DNA from: VKMB-3413 sp041027365
Lineage (GTDB): Bacteria > Pseudomonadota > Alphaproteobacteria > Rhizobiales > Rhizobiaceae
Assembly: GCF_041027365.1 (NCBI RefSeq)
Contig: NZ_JBFTEH010000004.1
Coordinates: 310,001-374,000, forward strand
DNA: 64,000 nucleotides
Reading direction: 5' to 3'
This document shows, piece by piece, positions 40,074-50,442 of the stretch; position 1 is the stretch's first letter, and each line of letters starts with the position of its first letter. The notes beneath the pieces are model-generated. The model did no database searches and was not told the origin of the DNA. It saw nothing but the letters and a program-made list of their open reading frames with translations. Position numbers and translations under genes: made by a program.

Positions 40074-41171
40074 TCAGCGATCGCCGGCGTCGACATGCGT
40101 GCGGGCAAAGTGCAGGCGTTCCATGATCGGCGCGTCGGAGAAGCGAAAGAGGTCGAACTGCGTTTCTGCGCCGAGCGACCAGTGGCACCACGAGGGCGCG
40201 ACGAACATGTCGCCCTTTTCCAGCCGATGCTCGGTGCCGTCGAGCGTCACCAGGCCCCTGCCTTCGAAGACCTGGAACACCGAGGAGCCGACCTCGCGGC
40301 GGCCGGGCGTCTGTGTGCCCTCGCGCAGGCGGTGGAACTCGGCGCGGATCGTCGGCATGACGTCGCCGCCGGTCGTCGGATTGACGTAGCGGACCGCGGC
40401 ATGGCCCTGTTCGACCGTCGCCGGCTGGCCTTCCTCCTCGAGCAGGAGCTGTTCGGTCAGGGCGCGGTCCGTGAACTCCCAGCGATAGGCGCCGATGGGG
40501 GAGGAGACCGTGTCCTGAAGTCCCGACAGCGGACGCAGGCCCGGATGGCACCAGAGCCGCTCACCGCGCGAGAAGGCGGGCGTCGCATAGTCGGTGACGC
40601 GTTCGGAGCCGAATTCGAAAAAGCCGACGTCCATCTGCTGCGAGAACGGAATGTCGAGGCCGTCGATCCAAGCCATCGGCGCATCGGTGGCGTTCTGGTG
40701 GCCGTGGAAATGCCAGCCGGGCGTCAACAGGAAGTCGCCGCGGCTCATGCGCACCGGATCGCCGTTGACGACGGTCCAGACGCCTTCACCCTCGACGACG
40801 AAGCGGAAGGCGTTCTGCGAGTGGCGGTGTTCCGGTGCGGTCTCCCGCGGCCCGAGATATTGGATCGCGGCCCACAGCGTCGGGCTGACATAGGCGTGGC
40901 CGCCAAGGCCGGGATTGGCGAGGCCGATCGCCCGCCGCTCGCCGCCGCGGCCGACCGGGACCAGGTCGCCGGAGCGCTTCGCGAGCGGGTAGAGATCCGC
41001 CCAGCGCCAGACATGGGGGACCGCCTTCGGCTTCGGCGTGAACGGCATCAGGTCGTTGGTCTGCGTCCACAGCGGCATCAGATGATGGGTTGCGAAGTCG
41101 GCGTAGAGCTGCTCGAGCTGCCGTTCTTCCTCTGCGGTGGCTTCCGGCGCGGGGCTTTTCAATGACGACAT
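40074..41171 (-). CDS. Gentisate 1,2-dioxygenase
   Basis: Bicupin iron(II) dioxygenase of 365 residues that opens gentisate to maleylpyruvate. The first cupin holds EHRHSQNAFRFVVEGEG (His-x-His and Glu side) and TPGWHFHGHQN; the second carries GSSVFQVFEGRG and APSWCHWS. The N-terminal TQTNDLMPFTPKPKAVPHVWRW is typical. GGAGGAG stands ahead of the ATG at 41171. It is the first gene of the gentisate operon, 91 bases from an 18-bp perfect palindrome. Confidence 0.95.
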   Translation of the reverse strand: MSSLKSPAPEATAEEERQLEQLYADFATHHLMPLWTQTNDLMPFTPKPKAVPHVWRWADLYPLAKRSGDLVPVGRGGERRAIGLANPGLGGHAYVSPTLWAAIQYLGPRETAPEHRHSQNAFRFVVEGEGVWTVVNGDPVRMSRGDFLLTPGWHFHGHQNATDAPMAWIDGLDIPFSQQMDVGFFEFGSERVTDYATPAFSRGERLWCHPGLRPLSGLQDTVSSPIGAYRWEFTDRALTEQLLLEEEGQPATVEQGHAAVRYVNPTTGGDVMPTIRAEFHRLREGTQTPGRREVGSSVFQVFEGRGLVTLDGTEHRLEKGDMFVAPSWCHWSLGAETQFDLFRFSDAPIMERLHFARTHVDAGDR

Positions 41172-41261
41172 CTTCTCCTCCGGATCTGGCGGCGCGACGA
41201 CCGCACAAGCCCCGGCGGAACTCGAGCGGCGGCCCGGCGGCCTCCTCCGCCGCCAAGATTA

Positions 41262-41279
41262 TGATACGTGTACGTATCA
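41262..41279. promoter_or_regulatory. 18-bp palindrome, candidate operator of the gentisate operon
   Basis: TGATACGTGTACGTATCA has arms TGATACGT and ACGTATCA that are exact reverse complements around a GT centre. It is AT-rich in a GC-rich setting and lies 91-108 bases upstream of gentisate dioxygenase. Form and size suit a MarR-type dimer; the MarR gene at 37414 is the nearest candidate. Confidence 0.65.
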
Positions 41280-41577
41280 ATTGGGGGCGCTGTCAACCTG
41301 TCGAGGGCCTCAGGAAAGCAGCGGCCAGAGCGCGGAGTTGGCGGAGATCATCTTGTGGAGGTCGTTCCGCAGGCGGGGCTTCCCGACGTCTTGCTCGCGA
41401 TCCTCGCCGCGGCGAGACGTCCCGCGGCGGCCCTCCGGCCACCGGCGGTCGCCGTCCCTGACGATGGCGACCGCTGGCAGGCGAAGCTTCAGCAATGCCC
41501 GCCGGCCGGCTCGATCTGCGCGTGAAGCCGGGCCGGATGCCACCTGGCCGCGTCGCGCCCGGCGCGTTCCCGTGTTC
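41280..41577. other. Gene-free spacer between gentisate operon and sugar ABC genes
   Basis: 298 bases between the palindrome and the stop of the ABC binding-protein gene. I see no open frame with ribosome site or family features. The sequence is GC-rich and may hold the terminator of the ABC operon, but I cannot point to a convincing hairpin. Confidence 0.4.
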
Positions 41578-42630
41578 TCAGGGAACCGGCATCCATTTCG
41601 GCGTCGCGACGTCGGTCTTCGCGAATTGCGGCAGCTTCTTCGCCAACTCGTCCATGTTCTTGATGTCGTTCGTCATCAGCATGTCGCGGGTCACCAGCGT
41701 CGGCGGCACCACGACGCTGTGGCCGGGATCCTCGCCGGCGAGCAGCATCGCCAGCGCGCGCACCGAAACCTCGCCGATCAGCTGCGGATTCGTGGCGGCG
41801 GTGGCGACCCAGGCGCTCGGCTCCTCGCGCATTGCCTGGATGTCCGCCGTCGAAATGTCGGCGCTGTAGATCTTGATGGCGTCGGTCAGCCCAGCCTCGT
41901 CGACCGCGATCTTCACCCCTTTGGCGAACTCGTCATAGGGAGCGAAGACCACGGAGATGCCGGGATTGGCCCGCAGCACGGCGGCCGCCTGGTTGGCGAC
42001 GGAGTTGGCGATCGGGTTGTCGAGCGTTCCGAACTGCGCATCCTGCTTGATGCCCGGATACTGCTTCTTGAACTTCCGCCAGGTCTCGTCGCGGCGGTCC
42101 AGGGGGGCGATGCCAGGCACGTAGACATAGGCCGCCTCGAAGCTGTCGCCGTTGTCCTTGACCGCCTGTTCCAGGGCGAGGCGGGCGAGGTCGCGGTCGC
42201 TCTGCTCGATCTGCGGCACCTTCGGATTGTTCACGTTGACGTCGAAGGCGACGACCTTGATCCCGGCCGCAACGGCGCGCTTGACCGGTTCGCTCATCGA
42301 CTCCGTCAGGCCGTGCTGGACGATGATGCCGTCCACCCCGAGCGCGATGGCCTGGTCGACCATGTCTGCCTGGAGCGCCGCATCCTGGCGCGAATCGAGG
42401 ACGCGCAGGTTGATGCCGAGCGCCTTCGCCTGGTTCTGCACGCCGGTGAGATAGGCCTGGAAGAAGTCGCCGGTCGACAGGTAGCGCACCAGCGCGATCG
42501 TCACGCCATCCGGCTTGTCGAAGGGCTTCGGCCGGTCCTGCGCGAGGGCGAGCCCCGGCAGGCAGAGGAGCATCGCGGCCCCCGCCGCGAGCTTGGCGAG
42601 GGATCGCCGGGTCCATGTCGTCTGTTGCAT
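41578..42630 (-). CDS. Periplasmic sugar-binding protein, RbsB-like
   Basis: Binding protein of 350 residues of the periplasmic-binding-protein 4 (ribose/galactose) type. A signal peptide (basic start QTTWTRRSLAKL, ending LALAQ) precedes IALVRYLSTGDFFQAYLTGV, a typical first strand and loop. Then come VDGIIVQHGLTESM and IKVVAFDVNVNNP. GGGAGGACAT stands ahead of the ATG. It is the last gene of an ABC importer (ATPase, permease, binding protein) that diverges from methylthioribose kinase. The ligand is probably a pentose such as 5-methylthioribose or 5-deoxyribose. Confidence 0.88.
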   Translation of the reverse strand: MQQTTWTRRSLAKLAAGAAMLLCLPGLALAQDRPKPFDKPDGVTIALVRYLSTGDFFQAYLTGVQNQAKALGINLRVLDSRQDAALQADMVDQAIALGVDGIIVQHGLTESMSEPVKRAVAAGIKVVAFDVNVNNPKVPQIEQSDRDLARLALEQAVKDNGDSFEAAYVYVPGIAPLDRRDETWRKFKKQYPGIKQDAQFGTLDNPIANSVANQAAAVLRANPGISVVFAPYDEFAKGVKIAVDEAGLTDAIKIYSADISTADIQAMREEPSAWVATAATNPQLIGEVSVRALAMLLAGEDPGHSVVVPPTLVTRDMLMTNDIKNMDELAKKLPQFAKTDVATPKWMPVP

Positions 42631-42740
42631 GCCATGTCCTCCCTTGTCGTCAAGATGATGCCACCGGCCCGGTCCTCCACCGGGGCGGCCGCGATTGAAG
42701 CTGTCGTGGCGGCGCGGGGCGGCGGCCCGGGCGCAGCGCG

Positions 42741-43729
42741 TCAGGTGCCGGCCCGGCGCGTCATCGAGAAGGTGAAGAGCAGCGCCAGGACCAGCACCGC
42801 GCCCTTCACCGCGTCCTGCGTGTAGTAGGGGGCGTTCATCATCGTCAGCCCCTGCAGGAGCATGCCGACGAAGAGGGCGCCGATCAGCGTTCCGAACGCG
42901 TTGGGCTTGGCGACCCCCAGCACGGCGAAGCCGATCAGCGCCGCCGCGACCGCGTCGAGCAGGAGATTGTTGCCGGAGGAGACGTCGCCACGCCCGACCC
43001 GCGCGGCGAGCAGGATGCCGCCGACGGCGGCGAAACCGCCGGAGATCATGTAGGCGCCGATCTTGTAGCGGCTGACCGGGGCGCCGGCGAGCCGGCTCGC
43101 CTGCTCGTTCGAGCCGATCGCATACATGACGCGGCCGAAGCGGGTAAATTCCAGGAACACGAAGATCATCGCCGCCAGCGCCAGCATGACGATCACCGAG
43201 ATCGGCAGGATGTGGAAGAGGTGCGAACGGCCGAGCGCCAGGAAGGACTTGTCGAACGAGCCGGTCGCGGTCGAGCCGTCGGGGAGGAGCATGCCCTTGG
43301 CGATGGAGCGCCCCGCGGTCGGAACGAGCTGCAGGCCAAGCAGCAGGAACATCGTGCCGAGCGTCGCAAGGAGGTCCGGCACCCGGCCGTAGACGATGAT
43401 CAGGCCGTTGATCAGCCCGACGAGCAGCCCGAAGCCGATGCACAGTGCAACGGTCGGTGCCGTGCCCCAGCCCCAGATCACCATGGCGTAGGAGGCGGCC
43501 ATCATCGAGGAGGCGGCGACCGAGCCGATCGACAGGTCGAAGCCCCCGACCACCAGCGTCGCCGTGACGCCCAGCGCGAGAATGGCAGTGATCGAGACGG
43601 ACTGGAAGACGAAGATCATCGAGCGCAGCGACAGGAAGGCCGGCTGTGCCACGAAGAAGAAGATGGCGAGGGCGATCAACAGCACGAAGAAGCCGTAGCG
43701 GATCGAGAGGTCGCGCATGGCGAGTGGCA

Positions 43730-43730
<1 letters not shown>
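42741..43730 (-). CDS. Sugar ABC transporter permease, RbsC-like
   Basis: Inner-membrane permease of 329 residues with eight to ten helices. The family features are GGFDLSIGSVAASSMMAASY in the second quarter, GRVPDLLATLGTMFLLLG, the ATPase-contact loop TRFGRVMYAIGSNEQASRLAG and GGILLAARVGRG. The start shares bases with the stop of the ATPase gene. The binding-protein gene follows after 110 bases. Confidence 0.92.
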
Positions 43731-45289
<1,559 letters not shown>

Positions 45290-45323
45290 GGTTCCTCCCG
45301 GCGACAGAGCGTATGGAAAACTA

Positions 45324-45353
45324 GGCGAAAGTCAACAAACATTGACATTCGCC
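45324..45353. promoter_or_regulatory. 30-bp inverted repeat, candidate operator between importer and mtnK
   Basis: Left arm GGCGAAAGTCAA and right arm TTGACATTCGCC pair with one mismatch around the six-base centre CAAACA. The right arm contains TTGACA, a good -35 hexamer for mtnK; the left arm read on the other strand gives TTGACT for the importer operon. A regulator bound here would control both. The SorC-type protein at 47884-48852 is the likely ligand-responsive factor. Confidence 0.65.
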
Positions 45354-45467
45354 CAATGGCCCGGCAGCCTAGCGGATGTTCGACGCGCGTCGCGGACGGC
45401 GTGAGGGTCAGCCGATGCGACCGTCGACGGACGGTGCGAGCCGCGACAGGACAGGGAGACAGTCATC

Positions 45468-46757
45468 GTGACGATGGAGGATGCGCATTCCGGCGGCTAC
45501 CGGCCGTTCGACGTCGAAACGGTGAAAGCGCATGTCGCGGGCCTGCCGGCGGTGGCCGAGAGATTGGGGGAGGGGTCTGCGGGCCTGTCGGCGCGTGAGG
45601 TCGGCGACGGCAATCTCAATCTCGTCTTCATCGTCGAGGGACCCGCCGGCGCGGTCGTGGTGAAGCAGGCGCTGCCCTACGTTCGCCTCGTCGGCGATTC
45701 CTGGCCGCTGCCGCTCAGCCGCGCCTTCTTCGAGTGGAACGCGCTGACGCGGCAGGCGGCGATCCGACCGGAGCGCCTGCCGCAGCTCTTCCACTTCGAC
45801 GCGACAAATGCGCTGGTGGTGATGGAATATCTCACCCCGCACGTGATCCTGAGGAAGGAGCTGATCGCCGGCAAAAGGTTCGAGAGCCTCGCCGGGCACA
45901 TGGGCACTTTCCTCGCCGAGACGCTGTTCCGCACGTCCGACCTTTCCCTGGAGACGGCGAGGAAGAAGGCGGATGTCGCGCTGTTCTCCAACAATGTCGC
46001 GCTCTGCGCGATCACCGAGAACCTCGTCTTCACCGACGCCTATTTCGACGCGCCGCTGAACCGCTGGACCCGGCCGGGGCTCGACAAGGCGGCGCTGGCG
46101 CTGCGCGCCGACCGGGCGGTGAAGATCGCGGCGCAGGAAATGCTCCAGGTCTTCACGACGAAGACCGAGGCACTGCTGCACGGCGATCTGCACACCGGCT
46201 CGGTCATGGTGACAGGGGACGACACCCGCGTCATCGACCCGGAATTCGCCTTCTACGGCCCGATGGGCTTCGACATCGGCGCATTCCTCGCCAACCTCCT
46301 GCTCGCCTATTTCTCGCAGGAGGGGCACGAGGGCGCGGACGGCGAGCGCGACGAGTACGGCGAGTGGCTGCTTGCGACGGTCGAGGCGGTCTGGGCGATC
46401 TTCGCGGACCGGTTCCGCGAACTCTGGCGCACCGAACGCACCGGCATTCTGTTTGCCCGCAGCGTCTTCGAGGACGAGGGCGACGGGCTCGGCGCCGAGA
46501 TCGCGCTCGCCCGCTTCCTCGACGGGCTGTTCGCCGACACGGCCGGGTTCGCCGGCGCCAAGATGATCCGGCGGCTGGTCGGCCTCGCCCATGTCGAGGA
46601 CATGGAATCGATTGCCGACGAGACGCGCCGCGCTGCCTGCGAGGCCAGGGCGCTGGCCATGGGCCGCGAACTCCTGGTCAACCGCGGCCGGCTTTCCGAC
46701 GTTTCCGCCATCACGAGCCTTGCGCGGGCGATCAGCCGCCAGAAGGACCTTCCATGA
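45468..46757 (+). CDS. mtnK: 5-methylthioribose kinase
   Basis: Kinase of 429 residues of the choline-kinase-like fold, phosphorylating 5-methylthioribose at C1. Features are the nucleotide loop EVGDGNLNLVFIVEG, the catalytic loop ALLHGDLHTGSVM, the metal-binding Asp in VIDPEFAFYGPMGFDIG and the helix RTERTGILFARSVFEDEG. The GTG start follows GGGAGA; an ATG two codons on is an alternative. It overlaps mtnA by four bases. In context it probably acts on sugar delivered by the divergent ABC importer. Confidence 0.94.
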   Translation: MTMEDAHSGGYRPFDVETVKAHVAGLPAVAERLGEGSAGLSAREVGDGNLNLVFIVEGPAGAVVVKQALPYVRLVGDSWPLPLSRAFFEWNALTRQAAIRPERLPQLFHFDATNALVVMEYLTPHVILRKELIAGKRFESLAGHMGTFLAETLFRTSDLSLETARKKADVALFSNNVALCAITENLVFTDAYFDAPLNRWTRPGLDKAALALRADRAVKIAAQEMLQVFTTKTEALLHGDLHTGSVMVTGDDTRVIDPEFAFYGPMGFDIGAFLANLLLAYFSQEGHEGADGERDEYGEWLLATVEAVWAIFADRFRELWRTERTGILFARSVFEDEGDGLGAEIALARFLDGLFADTAGFAGAKMIRRLVGLAHVEDMESIADETRRAACEARALAMGRELLVNRGRLSDVSAITSLARAISRQKDLP

Positions 46758-47860
46758 GAATAGGCGACCGCGATTTCCGCTCCATCTGGGCCGAGCCCGA
46801 CGGGGCGAGCGTCGGGATCATCGACCAGACGAAGCTTCCGCACGAGCTGAAGGTCGTTACGCTGGCTTCGGTCCAGGAGGCCGCGACGGCGATTTCCGAC
46901 ATGTGGGTGCGCGGGGCGCCGCTGATCGGCGCGACCGCCGCCTACGGGATGGCCTTCGCGCTGCGCGTCGACGCCTCGGATGCGGGCCTCGACCGGGCCT
47001 ATGACATGCTTCATGCGACCCGGCCGACCGCGATCAACCTGCGATGGGCGCTCGACGCCGTCCGCCGGCGGGTGCGCCCGCTGCCGGTGCCCGAGCGCGC
47101 CGACGCGGCCTGGGCCTTTGCCGCGGAGATCTGCGACGAGGACGTCGAGACCAACCGGCGGATCGGACTGAACGGGCTGGCGCTGATCGAGGCGGCGGCG
47201 AAGGGCAAGCCGGCCGGCGAGCCGGTGAACATCCTCACCCACTGCAATGCGGGCTGGCTGGCGACCGTCGACTGGGGCACGGCGACGTCGCCGATCTACC
47301 AGGCCTTCGAGAAGGGCGTTCCCGTTCACGTGTTCGTCGACGAGACCCGCCCGAGGAACCAGGGTGCGAGCCTCACCGCCTGGGAACTCGCCAATCACGG
47401 CGTGCCGCATACGCTGATCGTCGACAATGCCGGCGGCCACCTGATGCAGCACCGGATGGTCGACCTGTGCATCGTCGGCTCCGACCGCACGACCGCGCTC
47501 GGCGACGTCTGCAACAAGATCGGCACCTATCTGAAGGCGCTCGCCGCACGCGACAACGGCATACCGTTCTACGCGGCGCTGCCGGCCTCGACGATCGACT
47601 GGACGGTCCGCAGCGGCGTCGACGAGATCCCGATCGAGCAGCGGAACGGCGAGGAGGTCTCCCACGTCATCGGCATCAACGACGACGGCGTGGTCGAGCG
47701 GGTGCGGATCGCCCCCGCCGGCACGCCGGTCTCGAACTATGCCTTCGACGTCACGCCGGCGCGCCTGGTCACCGGCCTGATCACCGAGCGCGGCGTCTGC
47801 ACGGCGAGCGAGGCGGGGCTCGCCGCGTTGTTCCCGGAATATGCGCGAAAGAGCGCCTGA
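46754..47860 (+). CDS. mtnA: 5-methylthioribose-1-phosphate isomerase
   Basis: Isomerase of 368 residues converting methylthioribose-1-phosphate to methylthioribulose-1-phosphate. The eIF2B-like fold is seen in MWVRGAPLIGATAAYGMAFA, NILTHCNAGWLATVDWGTA (catalytic Cys), FVDETRPRNQG and VGSDRTTALGDVCNKIGTY (catalytic Asp). It overlaps mtnK. No other methionine-salvage genes (mtnB, mtnC, mtnD) follow; instead a class II aldolase is nearby, pointing to the shunt that makes dihydroxyacetone phosphate. Confidence 0.95.
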   Translation: MRIGDRDFRSIWAEPDGASVGIIDQTKLPHELKVVTLASVQEAATAISDMWVRGAPLIGATAAYGMAFALRVDASDAGLDRAYDMLHATRPTAINLRWALDAVRRRVRPLPVPERADAAWAFAAEICDEDVETNRRIGLNGLALIEAAAKGKPAGEPVNILTHCNAGWLATVDWGTATSPIYQAFEKGVPVHVFVDETRPRNQGASLTAWELANHGVPHTLIVDNAGGHLMQHRMVDLCIVGSDRTTALGDVCNKIGTYLKALAARDNGIPFYAALPASTIDWTVRSGVDEIPIEQRNGEEVSHVIGINDDGVVERVRIAPAGTPVSNYAFDVTPARLVTGLITERGVCTASEAGLAALFPEYARKSA

Positions 47861-47883
47861 CGCCGAGCGTCGCGGTGCCCATC

Positions 47884-48852
47884 TCAATGCGGCAGATTGA
47901 GGATCGCCTGGGCCGTCGGTTCGTCGGTGACGAGATGGGTGACGTAGCCGCCGACCATGGCGCCGCGCATGGCGGCGACGCGTTCGTGGCCGGACGATAC
48001 GAGCACCCCGGCGGACAGACCGCTCAGCCGGTCAGGCGTGATGCCGATCATCCGCTCGTCGATCGGCCCGGCGACGTGGCGGCCGGCGGCGTCGATGAAG
48101 CGGCCGCAGACGACGCCGACGGCGCCCCGGGCGGCATAGGCCTCGAGATCGTCCAGCGTCGCGATGCCGCTCTCCACGACGTGGCTGTCGGGCGACATCG
48201 AGCCGACGGCGAAGATCGCCTTGCGCATCCGTGCGAGCAGCTCGAAATGCCGGCGGATCAACGGCTCGGCGCGCATGACCGCCGCCGCCTCCGGGCTCGA
48301 CAGCGCGGCCGGGGCATAGAGGTTGACCGCCCGGCCCGACAGCTTCAGCGCCACGTTGGTCGAGCAGCTCTCGGCGGTGAAGATGTACGGCGTCGGCATC
48401 GAGCCGACCATCTGCACCACCGTCAGGTCCGGGACGGCGCGCGGCAGCATCTTCTCCGCCATCGCGAAGATCGTCTGGCCCCAGGCGATGCCGACGATGT
48501 CGCCACGCTCGACGAGGTCCGGCACGTATCGCGCGGCGGCCAGCGCGACGGCGGCCTGCGAGTAGACCGGCCCCGGGACGACGAGGGCGTCGGCGAGGCC
48601 GAAGCGGTCGCGCAGGCTCGTCGCCAGCTTCTGCCGGTTGAACATCGCCTGATTGAGGCGGAGCTCGACGAGCCCCTGGTCGCGCGCCTGCTGCAGGTAG
48701 TTCACCACCGTCGCCCGCGACACGCCCAGCCGCTCGGCGATCTCGTTCTGGTTTCGCTCCTCGTTGTAGTAGAGCCAGGCCGCCTCCAGCACGTTGTCCT
48801 CGACGGTCCGGCCGCCCCGGATGCGCCGAAGCGGCTCGTCGCCTTCTGCCAT
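47884..48852 (-). CDS. SorC/DeoR-type sugar-responsive transcriptional regulator
   Basis: Regulator of 322 residues. The N-terminal helix-turn-helix is NQNEIAERLGVSRATVVNYL; the rest is the SorC sugar-phosphate-binding domain (GIAWGQTIFAMAEKM, AVGSMSPDSHV, GVVCGRFIDAAGRHV). It converges with mtnA, with 23 bases between stops, and diverges from the aldolase gene. It probably senses a phosphorylated intermediate of the methylthioribose or deoxyribose pathway. The alternative longer start is unsupported; 48852 opens MAEGDEPLRR. Confidence 0.9.
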   Translation of the reverse strand: MAEGDEPLRRIRGGRTVEDNVLEAAWLYYNEERNQNEIAERLGVSRATVVNYLQQARDQGLVELRLNQAMFNRQKLATSLRDRFGLADALVVPGPVYSQAAVALAAARYVPDLVERGDIVGIAWGQTIFAMAEKMLPRAVPDLTVVQMVGSMPTPYIFTAESCSTNVALKLSGRAVNLYAPAALSSPEAAAVMRAEPLIRRHFELLARMRKAIFAVGSMSPDSHVVESGIATLDDLEAYAARGAVGVVCGRFIDAAGRHVAGPIDERMIGITPDRLSGLSAGVLVSSGHERVAAMRGAMVGGYVTHLVTDEPTAQAILNLPH

Positions 48853-49039
48853 CGATCCGCCTCCGGCTGTCGCTGCGTGGTATCTGTTCCCACCACGTTG
48901 CCGGGGCTCGTGCAACCACCGCGACGATCGAGCCGCCGCGTCGCCCTCGGACGCGCGAGGCCGCCGGCGATTGGTGCCGCTTGCGGCCTGCGCCGGGGGC
49001 GCTGACGTGAATCCGTCGACTTCAGGAGGAGTGAAGGGC

Positions 49040-49708
49040 ATGGCCGACAAGACCGAATCCGCGCTGCGCAAGGCGCTCGTGGAAAAGGCGCGCTGGATGA
49101 ACGACAGCGGCCTCAACCAGGGCACCTCCGGCAACATCTCGGCCCGGTCCGGTGACCGGATGCTGATCACGCCCTCGGCCACCCCGTACGACACGATGAC
49201 GCCCGAGATGATCGCATCGATGCCCATCGAGGGCGACTACGGCGCCTGTGAGGGGCCGCTGAAGCCGTCCACGGAATGGCGCTTCCATCTCGATATCATG
49301 AAGGCGCGGCCGGATGTCGGTGGCATCGTCCACACCCATTCGACCTACGCCACGGTGCTCGCCATCGCCCGCAAGCCGATCCCCGCCTGCCACTACATGA
49401 TCGCGGCGTTCGGCGGCATGGACATCCGGGTCGCCGACTATGCTACCTACGGGACGAAGGAACTGTCCGAAGCGACTTTGAAGGCGCTCGAAGGGCGGAC
49501 GGGATGCCTTCTGGCCAATCACGGGATGATCGCGGTCGGCGCCGATCTCGACAGGGCGCTGTGGCTCGCGGTGGAATTGGAGACGATCGCCAAGCAGTTC
49601 TATCACGCTCTGCTGATCGGCGGGCCGGTCCTGCTCTCGCGGGAGGAGATCGACGACGCGATGAGATCCTTCGGCAGCTACGGCCTGCGACCCTCCGGCG
49701 ATAAGTGA
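49040..49708 (+). CDS. Class II aldolase (methylthioribulose-1-P / deoxyribulose-1-P aldolase candidate)
   Basis: Zinc aldolase of 222 residues of the aldolase II/adducin family. Phosphate-binding phrase GTSGNISAR, catalytic Glu in KPSTEWRFHLDIM, and zinc ligands in VHTHSTYATVLA and ANHGMIAVG are all present. AGGAGG precedes the ATG. Family members split fuculose-1-phosphate, or in DHAP shunts methylthioribulose-1-phosphate or 5-deoxyribulose-1-phosphate, into DHAP and an aldehyde. MtnK and MtnA nearby favour the latter. A dehydratase role (MtnB) is less likely, because the rest of the salvage pathway is absent. Confidence 0.85.
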   Translation: MADKTESALRKALVEKARWMNDSGLNQGTSGNISARSGDRMLITPSATPYDTMTPEMIASMPIEGDYGACEGPLKPSTEWRFHLDIMKARPDVGGIVHTHSTYATVLAIARKPIPACHYMIAAFGGMDIRVADYATYGTKELSEATLKALEGRTGCLLANHGMIAVGADLDRALWLAVELETIAKQFYHALLIGGPVLLSREEIDDAMRSFGSYGLRPSGDK

Positions 49709-49879
49709 TTCCGCTCTTTCGAGGCGGACCGACCGTACCGACCGGACCAAATAGGCTCGCCTCGTAGACGACTGCGGCAGCATCGCGCCGGAATACGGCC
49801 CACGGAAGTCGTCAACGAAGGGGCGCGCGGGTCGTCCTGTGGTTCAGCGCTGCGTTACGGCCCCGGTTCATCATCGGCT

Positions 49880-50095
49880 CCGCTGCTGTTCCAGATCCTT
49901 ACCGGCGCGACCCGCGCCGGGGTGATCTGCATCCCGCAGCAACTTATCGTCCATCTACGGCGCGAGATCGCGGGCTTCCTGTCGATGTCATGGGAGATCC
50001 CGACCAAGGTCTACTGGCACCATCATCCGGACGCGAATCGCGATGTCGGTGAACTCTTCACCGGGAAGGCGGGACGACGGAAAGCGGCGGCATGA
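49880..50095 (+). pseudogene. Possible remnant of a LysR-type regulator C-terminus
   Basis: A frame ending at the TGA at 50093 reads GATRAGVICIPQQLIVHLRR, then phrases such as KVYWHHHPDANRDVGELF. The order (alternating hydrophobic strand with a Pro, then a His-rich strand and a helix) resembles the end of a LysR effector domain. No start and no helix-turn-helix are found. Weak evidence; it may be chance coding-like DNA. Confidence 0.25.
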
Positions 50096-50184
50096 CGGGC
50101 AGTTCTGGGAACGAAGCCGTCGTCGTAACGGTCGTCCTGTCGAAGGCGTCCTGGTCGGGTAGGGGCGGAAACCTGGATAATCAA

Positions 50185-50229
50185 TGGTGGGCGCGACAGG
50201 GATCGAACCTGTGACCCCTTCGGTGTGAA
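50185..50229 (-). other. tRNA-Val(CAC) 3' fragment: integrase attachment site, left end of island
   Basis: Read on the minus strand, the fragment begins at an anticodon loop TTCACAC (anticodon CAC) and continues with the anticodon-stem half CGAAG. Next come GGGTC, the complete T-arm ACAGG-TTCGATC-CCTGT, the acceptor half CGCGCCC and ACCA at 50185. The matching 5' half (acceptor, D-arm, first stem strand) is absent: the sequence before it, attccattg, does not pair. A 3' tRNA copy starting at the anticodon loop is the classic direct repeat left by tRNA-specific integrases. The intact tRNA should lie at the right end of the element, beyond this window. Confidence 0.75.
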
Positions 50230-50442
50230 CAATGGAATTGCGGGGTAAACTACTGTCGCTTCTAGGGTGGGTCTCCTGCTGTCATGCCTTCTAGTCTCTC
50301 TTTGTTCCGGGGATAACGGTCGGAAACGGTCGGGCGGTCGCATTCCGTTCCGCCGGAGGCGATGTTGCGGCTTCAGCCCCACACACCCTCTGTCCGTGAT
50401 ACTCCTCGGCGATCAACGACCAGGGCGAGGGAGGCCCATTCC

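Noticed and set aside
41310..41543. 77-residue minus-strand frame between gentisate and sugar-transport operons
   Set aside because: No ribosome site, Arg/Gly-rich antisense-like composition and no family features.
50185..50270. A complete tRNA-Val gene
   Set aside because: Only the 3' part from the anticodon loop is present; no D-arm or acceptor 5' strand precedes it.
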